A stretch of DNA of 64,000 nucleotides from Chryseobacterium sp. VAUSW3 (GCF_002205795.1 NZ_NIUY01000002.1:310001-374000); one strand, 5' to 3'; numbered from the stretch's first letter, positions 34,776 to 43,796 are shown. The notes: generated by a model not told the origin, from the letters alone. Numbers and translations are program-made.

Positions 34776-36167
34776 ATGAAAAAAATATTTTTCAGCATTG
34801 CATTAGTTTCTGCAACTGTTGCATTTGCACAAAAAAAGGAAATCGCTGCGGCAGTGAAAGCCATTGACGCCGGCGATGTTGCGGCTACCAACTCGCAGAT
34901 TGCTGCAGCCGAAGCAGTAATGGGTGGTAAAACCTATTTGGTAGAGCCTGCTGTTCTGGAGCAGTATTATTATGCAAAAGGTTTGGCGCTTTTAAAATCA
35001 GGTAAAAACGCAGAAGGTGCAGCTTACCTCGCGAAAATGAGCGAACTTGGTAAAGAAAAAATATATACCGGTAAAGACAGCAGCAAAAACAAAGTGTATT
35101 ATGTGGGTAAAGCAGCCGCAGATCAGTCAGGAATTCCGGGACTGAAAGAAGATACTTACCTTCCTGTCTTAACAGGCAAGATTGGCAACACCATTAACCC
35201 ACTTATTGAAGCTGCCAATAAAACCGCGATGAATGCTTATACATCAAAAAATTATGCTGCAGCAGCACCAAAATTCAGAGAGGTTTATGATCTCTTGAAA
35301 GCAGGCGGGCAGGATAACAAACAGTATCTGTATTACTCGGGGCTAAATTATGCGCTTGCTGATAAAAAGAATGAAGCAATCGAGGTTTATAATGAACTCA
35401 TCAACTCCGGATATACAGGTGTTTCAACCACATATTTTGCTAAGAATAAAAAATCAGGTGAAGTAGAGCCGTTGGACAAAGTAACCTGGGATCTTAACAA
35501 AAAGATGGGAGCAACTTCAGAATATTCCGATTTTACCAGCGAAACTTCTACAAGTATCGAAAAAGAGCTGTACGAAACCAATGCAGCACTGATGGTAGAT
35601 GCTGAAAAATATGATGACGCTTTAGCACTCATTGAGAAAGGATTGAAAAAATTCCCGTCAAATTCCAAGCTTACAGAACTTCAGGGAACTGCTTATTACA
35701 AATCCGGTAAGATGGATCAGTTTATTGCAAACCTGAAAGTGCAGACCGAAAAAAATCCTTCAGATGCCAATAACTGGTACAACCTGGGAGTTCTTCAGAG
35801 CAAGGATCCTGCAACAGAGGCAGAAGCAGTGAAGTCGTACAAAAAAGCGATAGAGTTGAAGCCGGATTTCGCTCAGGCGTGGCAAAACCTTACCTATGTT
35901 ACTATGGGTGACGATGCCAAAGCGATTGAAGATTACAATGCAGCTAAAAAAGCAGGAAAAACAGAAGCTGCCAACAAGATTATCGAAGCAAGAAGAGCAA
36001 GACTTGCCGCAGCGCTTCCATACGCTGAAAAATGGTATGAAAGTGACCAGCAGAATATCGACGCTGTTTCTTTGCTGAAAGGATTATATATGTCTAACAA
36101 AAAAGAAGCAAAATACCAGGAATTTAAAGCCAAAGAAGCTGCAATGCAGGCTGCAGGCAAAAAATAA
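34776..36167 (+). CDS. Exported tetratricopeptide-repeat protein
   Basis: 463 residues. The signal peptide MKKIFFSIALVSATVAFAQ is followed by TPR-type repeats through the length. The clearest are at about 160-215, 270-310 and 330-370 (ANNWYNLGVLQSKDPATEAEAVKSYKKAIELKP, here shown as WYNLGV and KKAIELKP). Lys and Ala are abundant. It is probably a periplasmic scaffold protein with no enzyme motif. It lies 30 bases after gyrA without a terminator between, so read-through from gyrA is likely. The same gene order is common in Chryseobacterium. Confidence 0.82.
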   Translation: MKKIFFSIALVSATVAFAQKKEIAAAVKAIDAGDVAATNSQIAAAEAVMGGKTYLVEPAVLEQYYYAKGLALLKSGKNAEGAAYLAKMSELGKEKIYTGKDSSKNKVYYVGKAAADQSGIPGLKEDTYLPVLTGKIGNTINPLIEAANKTAMNAYTSKNYAAAAPKFREVYDLLKAGGQDNKQYLYYSGLNYALADKKNEAIEVYNELINSGYTGVSTTYFAKNKKSGEVEPLDKVTWDLNKKMGATSEYSDFTSETSTSIEKELYETNAALMVDAEKYDDALALIEKGLKKFPSNSKLTELQGTAYYKSGKMDQFIANLKVQTEKNPSDANNWYNLGVLQSKDPATEAEAVKSYKKAIELKPDFAQAWQNLTYVTMGDDAKAIEDYNAAKKAGKTEAANKIIEARRARLAAALPYAEKWYESDQQNIDAVSLLKGLYMSNKKEAKYQEFKAKEAAMQAAGKK

Positions 36168-36195
36168 TACTCAAGCAGTTTCTAACTGATGATGG

Positions 36196-36224
36196 ATGCA
36201 CCGAAATATTCGGTGCATTTTTTA
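36196..36224 (+). terminator. Rho-independent terminator after the TPR gene
   Basis: Perfect stem ATGCACCGAA / TTCGGTGCAT with ATA loop and a T-run; it ends the gyrA-TPR unit. Confidence 0.92.
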
Positions 36225-36336
36225 TATTGAAATATCAGTTTTCTAAATTCATTTCCCTCGATTTAAAAGAAAATTTAAGAAATATGGGTTTCTGAATCCT
36301 CAATTTCTTCGTAAATTCACACCAAATTTTAAAATT

Positions 36337-38109
36337 ATGACCTCATCAGAAAAAATATCGGCATTACGCCAAAAAATGCAGGAAAATCAAATCGACGCAT
36401 TTATCGTTTATTCCGCAGATCCACACATGAGCGAGTACCTCCCGGAGGAGTGGCAGGAACGCAGCTGGCTTTCAGGATTTACAGGTTCAGCAGGTTTTGT
36501 GGTAATTACTGCGGATAAAGCAGGTTTATGGACTGATGGAAGGTATTTTGTTCAGGCACCGAAAGAACTTCAGGGTTCCGGAATTGATCTGATGAAGGAA
36601 GGTGAAGAAGAAACGCCACACTATATCGACTGGATTATCGCTGAAATTCCTCAGAACGGCAGCGTTGCAGTAAATGCTCTGGCAACTTCCAACTCAAATT
36701 GGGAAATACTTCAGGAAAAGCTTTCCGCGAAAAATATTACTTTAAAAGACCAGCCATTGCTGAAAGAAATCTGGACCGACAGGAATCTCAGCGCTAAGAA
36801 AAACCCAATATTTGTTCATCCGGTAGAAAGAGCCGGAAAATCGGTCGCAGAAAAGCTCGCAGATATCCGCCAGAAAATGGAAGGCCTCGGCGCTTCAGTT
36901 CATATTATTTCCAGTCTTGATGATGTTGCGTGGACTTTAAACTTAAGAGGAAGCGATGTACAGTCGAATCCTGTGTTTTTAGGATATATCATTCTGACTA
37001 AAAATGAAGCTAAACTCTTCGTGGATCTTGAAAAACTGGAAGTAGAAGCCAGAAAACAGATGGATGAATCTTTGGTGAAAATGATGCCTTACGAAGAATT
37101 CTTCACCGAACTTCAGAACATTAAAAATGAAACAGTCCTTATTTCACCCAACAGCAACCAGTCGATTTTTGAAGCCTTAAAAGCCGAAAATCAGTTTATC
37201 AAAGCCCCCGTTCCCGGCAATCTGATGAAAGCAGTGAAAAACGCGGCAGAACTCGAAGGTTTCCGTACGGTAATGCAGCGCGATGGCGTAGCGATGGTGA
37301 AATTCCTTTACTGGCTTACCCATCAGGCGGGTAAAGAAGAAATGACTGAATATTCCATCGGTGAAAAACTGAGAGGCTTCCGTGCTGAAGGCAAAAACTT
37401 CGTGGGCGAAAGTTTCGGCAGCATCGTAGGTTATATCGAAAATGGTGCGATCATGCACTATTCGGCTCCTAAAGAGGGCAGCAAAACGGTGACCAATGAT
37501 TCTTCAATCCTTGTAGATTCAGGAGGCCAGTACCTCGAGGGAACAACCGATATCACAAGAACTTTGGCTTTAGGAGCGGTATCTGATGAATTCAAACACA
37601 ACTGTACTTTGGCGTTAAAAGGGATGATTCAGCTTTCTATGGTGAAGTTTCCGAAAGGCACGCGCGGCGTTCAGCTGGATGCGTTTGCAAGACTTGCACT
37701 CTGGAACGAAGCCAAAGATTACAACCATGGAACCGGCCACGGTGTGGGAAGTTTCATGAACGTACACGAAGGTCCGCAAAACATCCGCAAAGACATGAAT
37801 TTCCAGGAACTGATTCCGGGAATGGTGCTTTCCAATGAGCCTGGTTTTTACTGGGAAAATCATTACGGAATCCGTCACGAAAATCTTATCGCAGTAAAGG
37901 AAAGTCAGACCACTCAATTCGGTACTTTCTATGAATTTGAGACCTTAACGATCTGTCCGTTCGACAGAAATGTGATTGCAACATCCTTGCTTACGCAGCC
38001 TGAAAAAGACTGGCTTAACAGCTACCACGAATGGTGCAGGGTAAAACTTGAAAATGATCTGGAAGGTGAGGTGAAAGAATGGTTCCTCGAGCAGGTAAAA
38101 CCGCTTTAA
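36337..38109 (+). CDS. pepP: Xaa-Pro aminopeptidase P family (M24B)
   Basis: 590 residues in the three-domain creatinase-like arrangement of eukaryotic-type aminopeptidase P: two N-terminal domains (about 1-155 and 160-310) and a catalytic pita-bread domain (about 315-540). Metal ligands are visible: Asp pair in DSGGQYLEGTTDITRT, His in HGTGHGVGSF, Glu in LSNEPGFYWE and the last Glu in the FGTFYEFETLTICPF region. It removes the N-terminal residue from X-Pro peptides. No signal peptide is seen, so it is cytoplasmic. Single gene with terminator. Confidence 0.93.
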   Translation: MTSSEKISALRQKMQENQIDAFIVYSADPHMSEYLPEEWQERSWLSGFTGSAGFVVITADKAGLWTDGRYFVQAPKELQGSGIDLMKEGEEETPHYIDWIIAEIPQNGSVAVNALATSNSNWEILQEKLSAKNITLKDQPLLKEIWTDRNLSAKKNPIFVHPVERAGKSVAEKLADIRQKMEGLGASVHIISSLDDVAWTLNLRGSDVQSNPVFLGYIILTKNEAKLFVDLEKLEVEARKQMDESLVKMMPYEEFFTELQNIKNETVLISPNSNQSIFEALKAENQFIKAPVPGNLMKAVKNAAELEGFRTVMQRDGVAMVKFLYWLTHQAGKEEMTEYSIGEKLRGFRAEGKNFVGESFGSIVGYIENGAIMHYSAPKEGSKTVTNDSSILVDSGGQYLEGTTDITRTLALGAVSDEFKHNCTLALKGMIQLSMVKFPKGTRGVQLDAFARLALWNEAKDYNHGTGHGVGSFMNVHEGPQNIRKDMNFQELIPGMVLSNEPGFYWENHYGIRHENLIAVKESQTTQFGTFYEFETLTICPFDRNVIATSLLTQPEKDWLNSYHEWCRVKLENDLEGEVKEWFLEQVKPL

Positions 38110-38128
38110 AACCTCTTAATTATAAGAT

Positions 38129-38154
38129 AAAGTGCAGTTTTCTGCACTTTTTTT
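38129..38154 (+). terminator. Rho-independent terminator of pepP
   Basis: Stem AAAGTGCAG / CTGCACTTT with a TTTT loop and a T-run. Confidence 0.92.
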
Positions 38155-38221
38155 ATGCGTTTCAGTCACAAATTATTTGAAAGAATAGATAGGGGTCTGT
38201 ATAAACAAAATACACTTTTTC

Positions 38222-38312
38222 TTAGCCCCGATGGGAGCGGCATCCTTTTTATAGAGCCGGATTTGCTGCTGCATAAAAAGATAAAGCGGACAGCGGGACG
38301 GGTCTCCGAATA
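38222..38312 (+). ncRNA. Putative Flavo-1-type structured RNA
   Basis: The segment contains AGCCCCGAT..GAGCGGCATCC, TTTTTAT, a variable hairpin, then AAAAAGATA.AGCGGACAGCGGGAC. This pair of conserved blocks around a TTTTTA/TAAAAA pairing is a recurrent intergenic element in Chryseobacterium-like genomes. I recall it as the Flavo-1 motif, but could not compare it with the model here. It stands between the pepP terminator and mnmE, and could be a free RNA or the mnmE leader. Confidence 0.5.
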
Positions 38313-38365
38313 AAGCCCGAAACCTCTTGCTCCTGAAAACAGGAATTATTCCGTAATTTTGCAAC

Positions 38366-39748
38366 ATGTACAACGACACAATTTGTGCTTTAGCCACAGC
38401 CAACGGAATGGGTGCGCTCGGCATCATCCGCCTTTCGGGTGATGATGCAGTGGGCATCGTGAACAAAGTTTTTGAAGGGAAGAACCTCGAAAAAGCCAAA
38501 TCTCACACGGTTCATTACGGTTTCATCAAAGACAGCGATGAAACGGTGGATGAAGTAATGGTTTCTGTATTTCTGGCACCCAAAACCTTTACCACAGAAA
38601 ATTCTGTGGAAATTTCATTCCACGGCTCGCCTTATATCGGCAAGAAAATCCTGGAAGTTCTGCTTAAAAACGGCGCAAGAATGGCCAAAGCCGGTGAGTT
38701 TACGATGCGTGCTTTTATGAACGGACGTATCGACCTGTCGCAGGCCGAATCCATTGCCGACCTTATCGCTTCAGAAAATGAAGCTTCCAGAAAAGTGGCG
38801 CTTAATCAACTGAAAGGAGGAATTACAAATGAAATATCAGTCCTCAGAACCGATCTGCTGAATTTTGTTTCCTTAATTGAACTGGAACTCGATTTCGCCG
38901 AAGAAGATGTGGAGTTTGCCGACAGAACGGCTTTAACCCAACTTCTCCATAAAATTGAAGACAAACTGAATGCCCTCATCGAAAGTTTTCAGTACGGAAA
39001 CGCAGTAAAAAATGGAGTAGCAGTAGCCATCCTCGGGAAACCGAACGCGGGCAAATCTACCCTTCTAAATGCGCTTCTAAAAGAAGAACGGGCGATTGTG
39101 AGCGATATTGCCGGAACCACGCGCGATACGATTGAAGAAGTGATCCATATCAAAGGGAATGCCTTCCGGCTTATTGATACCGCAGGTTTACGCGAAACTA
39201 CCGATGAAATCGAAAAAATTGGGGTTGTGAAAGCGAAAGAAAAATCGGACAAAGCGGATGTCCTTATTTATCTGATCGATGTGGCTTCACAAGATATTTC
39301 TGAAGATGTGGCAATGCTGAAGGAACTTTTGCGGGAAGATCTGGAAACTATCATCTGTTTTACGAAGATAGATGAACATTTGGATACAAAACATTCACTT
39401 TTTGGAGATATCAAGCTTCTTACGGGGAATGAAAACCTCAAAACACTTACTGTTTCAGCCAAAAAAAACCTAAATCTGGATGAACTCAAGAATCTCCTCA
39501 CACACTTCGTTGACAATCTGAAGACCGATGAAAATGTTGTTATCACCAACCAGCGCCATTACGAAGCTTTACAGAAATCCCTCAATGCTGTAAAAGCAGT
39601 GGAAGAAGCTGTAAATGCGAAAATTACTACTGAACTTCTCGCGTATGAACTCCGAAACGCCCTGGAATACCTCGGCGAAATTTCCGGAGAATTTACCAAC
39701 GACGAAGTATTGGGGAATATTTTTTCTAAGTTTTGTATCGGAAAGTAA
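38366..39748 (+). CDS. mnmE: tRNA modification GTPase MnmE
   Basis: 460 residues. With MnmG it installs the carboxymethylaminomethyl group on wobble uridine 34 of certain tRNAs. Domains: N-terminal tetrahydrofolate-binding domain (about 1-120, MYNDTICALATANGMGALG), helical domain, and an inserted GTPase domain (about 215-385) with P-loop GKPNAGKST, G2/G3 DIAGTTRDT and DTAGLRETTDEIE, and TKID. The invariant C-terminal CIGK with the catalytic Cys is present. No terminator is obvious at its end. Confidence 0.97.
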   Translation: MYNDTICALATANGMGALGIIRLSGDDAVGIVNKVFEGKNLEKAKSHTVHYGFIKDSDETVDEVMVSVFLAPKTFTTENSVEISFHGSPYIGKKILEVLLKNGARMAKAGEFTMRAFMNGRIDLSQAESIADLIASENEASRKVALNQLKGGITNEISVLRTDLLNFVSLIELELDFAEEDVEFADRTALTQLLHKIEDKLNALIESFQYGNAVKNGVAVAILGKPNAGKSTLLNALLKEERAIVSDIAGTTRDTIEEVIHIKGNAFRLIDTAGLRETTDEIEKIGVVKAKEKSDKADVLIYLIDVASQDISEDVAMLKELLREDLETIICFTKIDEHLDTKHSLFGDIKLLTGNENLKTLTVSAKKNLNLDELKNLLTHFVDNLKTDENVVITNQRHYEALQKSLNAVKAVEEAVNAKITTELLAYELRNALEYLGEISGEFTNDEVLGNIFSKFCIGK

Positions 39749-39830
39749 AGGCATTTCAATATTCTTAAAATGATTTAATGAGGCTTTTTCCTTCGATATT
39801 TAATTGCCAATGTTTTTATGAAAATTTAAC

Positions 39831-39871
39831 TGTAACATTTTTGGTTACAATTAAAAAGAGCTGTATCTTTG
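39831..39871 (+). promoter_or_regulatory. rrf2 promoter with TGTAAC-N7-GTTACA operator
   Basis: TGTAAC (39831-39836) and GTTACA (39844-39849) flank a 7-base spacer. The -33 TTG (39841-39843) lies inside this palindrome and the -7 TATCTTTG is at 39864-39871, a 20-base gap. Binding would block the promoter, which fits autorepression. The same motif occurs at 40304. Confidence 0.7.
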
Positions 39872-39875
39872 CACC

Positions 39876-40286
39876 ATGAACAACACCAGATTTGCTACCG
39901 TGATTCATATTCTTACCCTGCTGGCGAAATATCCCGGCCAGTGGCTGAGCTCTGAGTGGATTGCCGAAAGCATTACCATAAATCCCGTGATTGTCCGAAA
40001 AGAGCTTGCTGTTTTGCATCAAATGGGCTGGATTGTGAGTAAAAAAGGCAAAGAAGGCGGAACGATGCTTAACATCTCAAGCACTAAAATTTCAATGGCA
40101 GATATTTTTAATGCTGTGAAAAATTCAAATGTGCTCGGAAAGAAAAATACCTGTAACGACACCAAATGTGTTGTAGGGAAAGAAATAAATAAAGAACTGG
40201 AAAAACTCTTCGAAGAAACCGACCGAATTGTTACCGAATCCCTCAGTAATAAAACCTTGCAGGAATTTGTAGACCAGTTTCAGTAA
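39876..40286 (+). CDS. Rrf2-family transcriptional regulator
   Basis: 136 residues. The winged helix (about 5-75) contains FATVIHILTLLAKYPGQWLSSEWIAES and the recognition region NPVIVRKELAVLHQMGWIV, and the wing GKEGGTMLNI. Two cysteines (Cys93 and Cys99, NTCNDTKC) lie after it; this is one fewer than the three-Cys Fe-S group (IscR, NsrR), so thiol redox sensing is more likely than a cluster. It stands at the head of an Rrf2, NAD(P)-binding protein, aldo-keto reductase series with matching operators. Confidence 0.86.
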   Translation: MNNTRFATVIHILTLLAKYPGQWLSSEWIAESITINPVIVRKELAVLHQMGWIVSKKGKEGGTMLNISSTKISMADIFNAVKNSNVLGKKNTCNDTKCVVGKEINKELEKLFEETDRIVTESLSNKTLQEFVDQFQ

Positions 40287-40303
40287 AAAAATTTACATAG
40301 TAA

Positions 40304-40322
40304 TGTAACAAAAAATGTTACA
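40304..40322. promoter_or_regulatory. Second TGTAAC-N7-GTTACA operator
   Basis: TGTAAC (40304-40309), 7-base spacer, GTTACA (40317-40322), identical in half-sites and spacing to the site upstream of the rrf2 gene. An overlapping TTACAT..TAATGTAA arrangement starts at 40293. It lies 18 bases before the NAD(P)-binding protein gene. Confidence 0.7.
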
Positions 40323-40340
40323 TTTTAAAAATAGTACCAT

Positions 40341-40988
40341 ATGAAAATAGCGATTATCGGAGCCACCGGATTTGTGGGTTCCAAATTAGTGAAAGAAGCT
40401 GCCGACAGAGGCCTGCAGGTAACTGCCATTGCAAGAAATGCTGAGAAAACTGAACCCGGAAACATAATCAAAGTGTCAGTGGATGTAAACAATGTGGATG
40501 AACTTTCGGAAGTACTGATAGGTCACGATACAGTCATCAGCGCATACAACGCAGGATGGACTAATCCTAATATTTACGAAGATTTTCTTGCAGGTTCCAG
40601 GGCCATTCAGGAGGCTTCAAAAAGAGCCGGAGTAAAAAGGCTGATTGTAATTGGCGGAGCAGGAAGTCTATATACCGCAGAAAACCAGCAGTTAGTAGAT
40701 ACAGAAGGCTTTCCGGACGAGATTAAGCCCGGAGCATTGGCTGCAAGGGATTATCTGAATATTCTGAAAGAAGAAAAAGAGCTCGACTGGGCATTTTTCA
40801 GTCCGGCAATCGAAATGCATCCTGGCATTACCACCGGAAAAACCGGGAAATACCGCTTGGGTAAAGATCATCCTGTTGTTGATGAAAACAACGTATCAAA
40901 ACTTTCAGCAGAAGATGTGGCCGTAGTTCTTATTGACGAAGCCCAGCATCCGAAACATCATCACCAGAGATTTACCGCAGCATATTAA
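40341..40988 (+). CDS. NAD(P)-binding epimerase-like protein (NmrA/YwnB type)
   Basis: 215 residues. The Rossmann motif IIGATGFVGSKLVKEAADRG (4-23) is of the NmrA/atypical-SDR type and there is no YxxxK motif. VIGGAGSLYT and the late PGALAARDYLNIL stretch match the YwnB-like group. The pair of an Rrf2 regulator of the YwnA type with a YwnB-like protein mirrors the ywnA-ywnB arrangement of Bacillus. It is likely an oxidoreductase or redox-sensing protein; substrate unknown. Confidence 0.82.
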   Translation: MKIAIIGATGFVGSKLVKEAADRGLQVTAIARNAEKTEPGNIIKVSVDVNNVDELSEVLIGHDTVISAYNAGWTNPNIYEDFLAGSRAIQEASKRAGVKRLIVIGGAGSLYTAENQQLVDTEGFPDEIKPGALAARDYLNILKEEKELDWAFFSPAIEMHPGITTGKTGKYRLGKDHPVVDENNVSKLSAEDVAVVLIDEAQHPKHHHQRFTAAY

Positions 40989-41006
40989 TTAAAAACGAAA
41001 AGAAAA

Positions 41007-41954
41007 ATGAAAAAAATAAGAATTGGCGAAAACATTCATGGAGTAGCACCTTTCAGTTTAGGCGGAAATGTTTTCGGATGGACCCTCGACGAAGAAAAAT
41101 CTTTTGAAATACTTGATGCTTATGTAGAAGCCGGCTATAATTTTATCGACACCGCCGATATGTATTCTTACTGGATCAACGGCGGCGGAGGTGGAGAATC
41201 AGAAACCATCATCGGCAAATGGATGAAAGCCAGAGGTAACCGCGACAAAATCATCATTGCTACGAAAGTTGGCGGCGAGACCGGCGAGCATGGAATCGAC
41301 GCCAGCCGAAATCACATCCTGGAAACCGTGGAAAAATCGCTCAAAAGACTTCAAACGGACTATATCGATCTTTATTATCTACATTTTGATGATGGTACAA
41401 CACCTGTAGAAGAAACTTTAAGCGCTTTTGACGAACTAGTAAAATCGGGAAAGGTAAAAGAGATTGGGGTTTCCAATATTTCACCGGAACGTCTTAAAGA
41501 ATCTTTGGAGTTTTCTGATAAAAACAATCTGGCAAAATATCAGGCGTTGCAGCCGCTGTATAATCTGGTGGAAAGAAAGGGTTACGAAACCGATTTCGCT
41601 CCGATTGTTGCAGAACACGGACTTACGGTTTTCCCGTATTATGCGTTAGCCTCAGGATTTTTAACCGGAAAATACAGATCAGAGAATGACTTTAGCAAAA
41701 GTCCGCGTGGACAGGGTGCTGCAAAATATCTCAACGAACAGGGTCTGAATATTTTAAAAGCTTTAGACCAAATCGCAGCAAAACATCACAGTGTTCCGGC
41801 TGCTGTTGCCCTGGCATGGTTATCTGCCCAGCCCAATATCGGCGGACCCATTGCCAGCGCCACTTCCAAAGAACAGTTAACTGAAATTCTCTCAAGTTCA
41901 TCCCTGAATTTAGATTCAGCCGATTTCGAACTGCTCGATAAAGTGAGCCAATAA
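41007..41954 (+). CDS. Aldo/keto reductase
   Basis: 315-residue NADPH-dependent aldo/keto reductase with a (beta/alpha)8 barrel. The catalytic tetrad is present: Asp in FIDTADMYSYW (with Tyr of MYS), Lys in IIATKVGGETGEH, His in LYYLHFDDGTTPVEET. The EIGVSNISPERL and GGPIASATSKEQL stretches are usual in the AKR11/12-like bacterial group. It lies 18 bases after the NAD(P)-binding protein gene and ends in a terminator, so it closes the Rrf2 operon. Confidence 0.9.
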   Translation: MKKIRIGENIHGVAPFSLGGNVFGWTLDEEKSFEILDAYVEAGYNFIDTADMYSYWINGGGGGESETIIGKWMKARGNRDKIIIATKVGGETGEHGIDASRNHILETVEKSLKRLQTDYIDLYYLHFDDGTTPVEETLSAFDELVKSGKVKEIGVSNISPERLKESLEFSDKNNLAKYQALQPLYNLVERKGYETDFAPIVAEHGLTVFPYYALASGFLTGKYRSENDFSKSPRGQGAAKYLNEQGLNILKALDQIAAKHHSVPAAVALAWLSAQPNIGGPIASATSKEQLTEILSSSSLNLDSADFELLDKVSQ

Positions 41955-41976
41955 TTTCAGAATTTATAATTCCTTA

Positions 41977-42005
41977 ATCCCCGGGAAATATTCCGGGGAT
42001 TTTTG
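41977..42005 (+). terminator. Rho-independent terminator of the Rrf2 operon
   Basis: Stem AATCCCCGG / CCGGGGATT (GAAATATT loop) and a TTTTT tail. Confidence 0.92.
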
Positions 42006-42059
42006 CATCGCGTTCCGTGGGTATAAAAATTGCAGACCATTGTTTCAAAATAAATTATT

Positions 42060-42560
42060 ATGGAATTTTTCATCTCAGACTGGGGCAAAATTTTCATGCC
42101 GGAAATGCCTGTTTTCAGAAACCGCTCTGCGGGGATTTCTTCTTTATTTCTTCATCCTGTTTGTATTGAGAATTCTGCCATGCAGAACTACTGGCGAACT
42201 CGGGGCGATGGATTTGGTTTTTATTCTTCTTCTTACCGAGGCAGCCTCACATTCACTCGACGATTTTACGAGTGTGGGAGACGGGATCATCATGCTGTTG
42301 GTTTTTATTGGATGTAATTACGGAATCAATCAGCTGAGCTATCATTTTCCGTTGTTCAGAAAATATTTGAACATGAGCCTGTGCAGATCATCAAAAACGG
42401 AAAATTACTCTACCGCAATATGCGTAAGGAACTCCTGACAAAAGATGAACTGATGACAAATCTCCGTGAAAACGGAATAGAAAACCTCAGCGACGTAAAG
42501 AAAGCCTTTGTAGAAAGTGAAGGCAATATTTCGTTTGTAAAATTTAAGGATAAAGAATAA
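42060..42560 (+). pseudogene. DUF421 (YetF-like) membrane protein gene with two frameshifts
   Basis: Three frames must be joined to give a normal DUF421 protein. Frame 1 from 42060 reads MEFFISDWGKIFMPEMPVF. After about 42118 the second frame gives TALRGFLLYFFILFVLRILP, then GELGAMDLVFILLLTEAASHS and a second helix. After about 42378 the first frame returns: EHEPVQIIKNGKLLYRNMRK to the stop at 42558. The first change equals one extra base, the second one lost base. The DUF421 domain is an inner-membrane protein with a C-terminal cytoplasmic part; its role is unknown. The gene is broken unless the indels are sequencing errors. Confidence 0.78.
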
Positions 42561-42794
42561 ATAGAATACTGTTTTCCCTGACGCGAAATATTGAGCGTTT
42601 ATCCGTTTGCTTGTTTTTACTGAACCTGTGGTTTCTGAGAAAGTTTAGAGCCGGCAGAAATAACAAATTCTCGAACGGTCGGTATCTGTTACTTCCATAC
42701 ATTTCTGTCACGCAACTTCGGATTAGAATCATCAGCATCTTGGGCCCGTAAGTATGGGAATTATTAAATTTTTATTTCGAAGATCCTACGGAAA

Positions 42795-42822
42795 AACTCC
42801 GGAAGCAGAGATTCCGGAGTTA
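42795..42822 (-). terminator. Terminator downstream of uraH
   Basis: On the minus strand AACTCCGGAA / TTCCGGAGTT with a TCTCTGC-type loop and a TTTTT tail. Confidence 0.85.
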
Positions 42823-42846
42823 TGATTTTTTATTAATTCGAGAGAT

Positions 42847-43254
42847 TTAGTTTCCTCTGTAGGTGGAGTAGCCGTAGGCAGAAAGGGTAATGGGAACGTG
42901 GTAATGACTGCTGTCTTTAATCTGGAAAACCACTTCGATAAACGGGTAAAAACTTTCGGTATTGTTCTTTCTGAAGTAGTCGCTCGTGTAATACGTAAGC
43001 TTGTAGATTCCCCGGTTTTGGTTTTCATTACTCAAAAAATCCGTTATCCTGCCGTTGTGGTCGGTCACCTTTTCATCCACAAAGGACCATACTTTGGTGC
43101 CCTCATTGTATTTTTCCAGTTTAATGGTGACGCCTGCCGCAGGCATTCCTTTGGAGACATCCAGAATGTGACTGGAGAGCTGATAGGTCTTGTTCTGTGC
43201 AAAAGTAAGTGCAGACAGCATGACGAACAGGAGTGCAAAAATTGTTTTTTTCAT
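42847..43254 (-). CDS. uraH: Periplasmic 5-hydroxyisourate hydrolase (transthyretin-like)
   Basis: 135 residues. A signal peptide (MKKTIFALLFVMLSALTFAQ) precedes a transthyretin-like domain. Seen: the catalytic His in SSHILDVSKGMPA, Arg in DHNGRITDFL, and the C-terminal HYHVPITLSAYGYSTYRGN, close to the YRGS end of the family. It hydrolyses 5-hydroxyisourate in urate breakdown; the signal peptide places it in the periplasm. No other purine-degradation genes are nearby. It follows the HbpS-like gene by 17 bases and is cotranscribed with it. Confidence 0.9.
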   Translation of the reverse strand: MKKTIFALLFVMLSALTFAQNKTYQLSSHILDVSKGMPAAGVTIKLEKYNEGTKVWSFVDEKVTDHNGRITDFLSNENQNRGIYKLTYYTSDYFRKNNTESFYPFIEVVFQIKDSSHYHVPITLSAYGYSTYRGN

Positions 43255-43271
43255 TTTTTATATTTTAATTG

Positions 43272-43796
43272 TTATTTTTTGGTCGTAATTCCAAGTTCCG
43301 ATAACTCTGCCGCTCTCCCCAACAGATCATCATTTTCGGGACTGCCGCCACCTGCAACGCCTACACTGCCGATGATTTCACCTTTAAACCATATCGGCAT
43401 GCCGCCGCTCAGCAAAAGCAGTTCGGGCAGGGTATTCAGATTCTCCGTATCGGGATTCCCTGCGGCATTTCTTAACAGAACGAGGGTGGAAGTTTTGGTC
43501 GATAAAGCGGTGAATGCTTTCCTGCGTGCAGCTTCCGTATTGTGTGGACCTACACCGTCGCCACGCAAAAGTAAAACCACAGATCCCGAAGCATCCAGCA
43601 CGGCAATGGAAACTTTTTTATCCATTGATTTCGCTTTTAAGGTTACACGGTTGGCCACTTCTACTGCAGCATCTGAGGTGAGAGTGGGTGCATACTTCAC
43701 CATCTGCTCGGCCGGTAATTTTTTACTGAGGGGATTTTGCTGTGCAAAATATAGCGCTGACATCAGTATGCAGCTTAAAATTTTCAATTTCATCAC
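43272..43796 (-). CDS. Exported GlcG/HbpS-family (DUF336) protein
   Basis: 174 residues. A signal peptide (MKLKILSCILMSALYFAQ) is followed by a GlcG/HbpS domain: ANRVTLKAKSMDKKVSIAVL, ASGSVVLLLRGDGVGPHNTE, ARRKAFTALSTKT, and the glycine-rich end IGSVGVAGGG. Homologs bind haem or a small cofactor, and act as extracellular redox sensors in Streptomyces. It shares an operon with periplasmic uraH, which suggests both act outside the cytoplasm. Role here is inferred only from family. Confidence 0.82.
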   Translation of the reverse strand: MMKLKILSCILMSALYFAQQNPLSKKLPAEQMVKYAPTLTSDAAVEVANRVTLKAKSMDKKVSIAVLDASGSVVLLLRGDGVGPHNTEAARRKAFTALSTKTSTLVLLRNAAGNPDTENLNTLPELLLLSGGMPIWFKGEIIGSVGVAGGGSPENDDLLGRAAELSELGITTKK

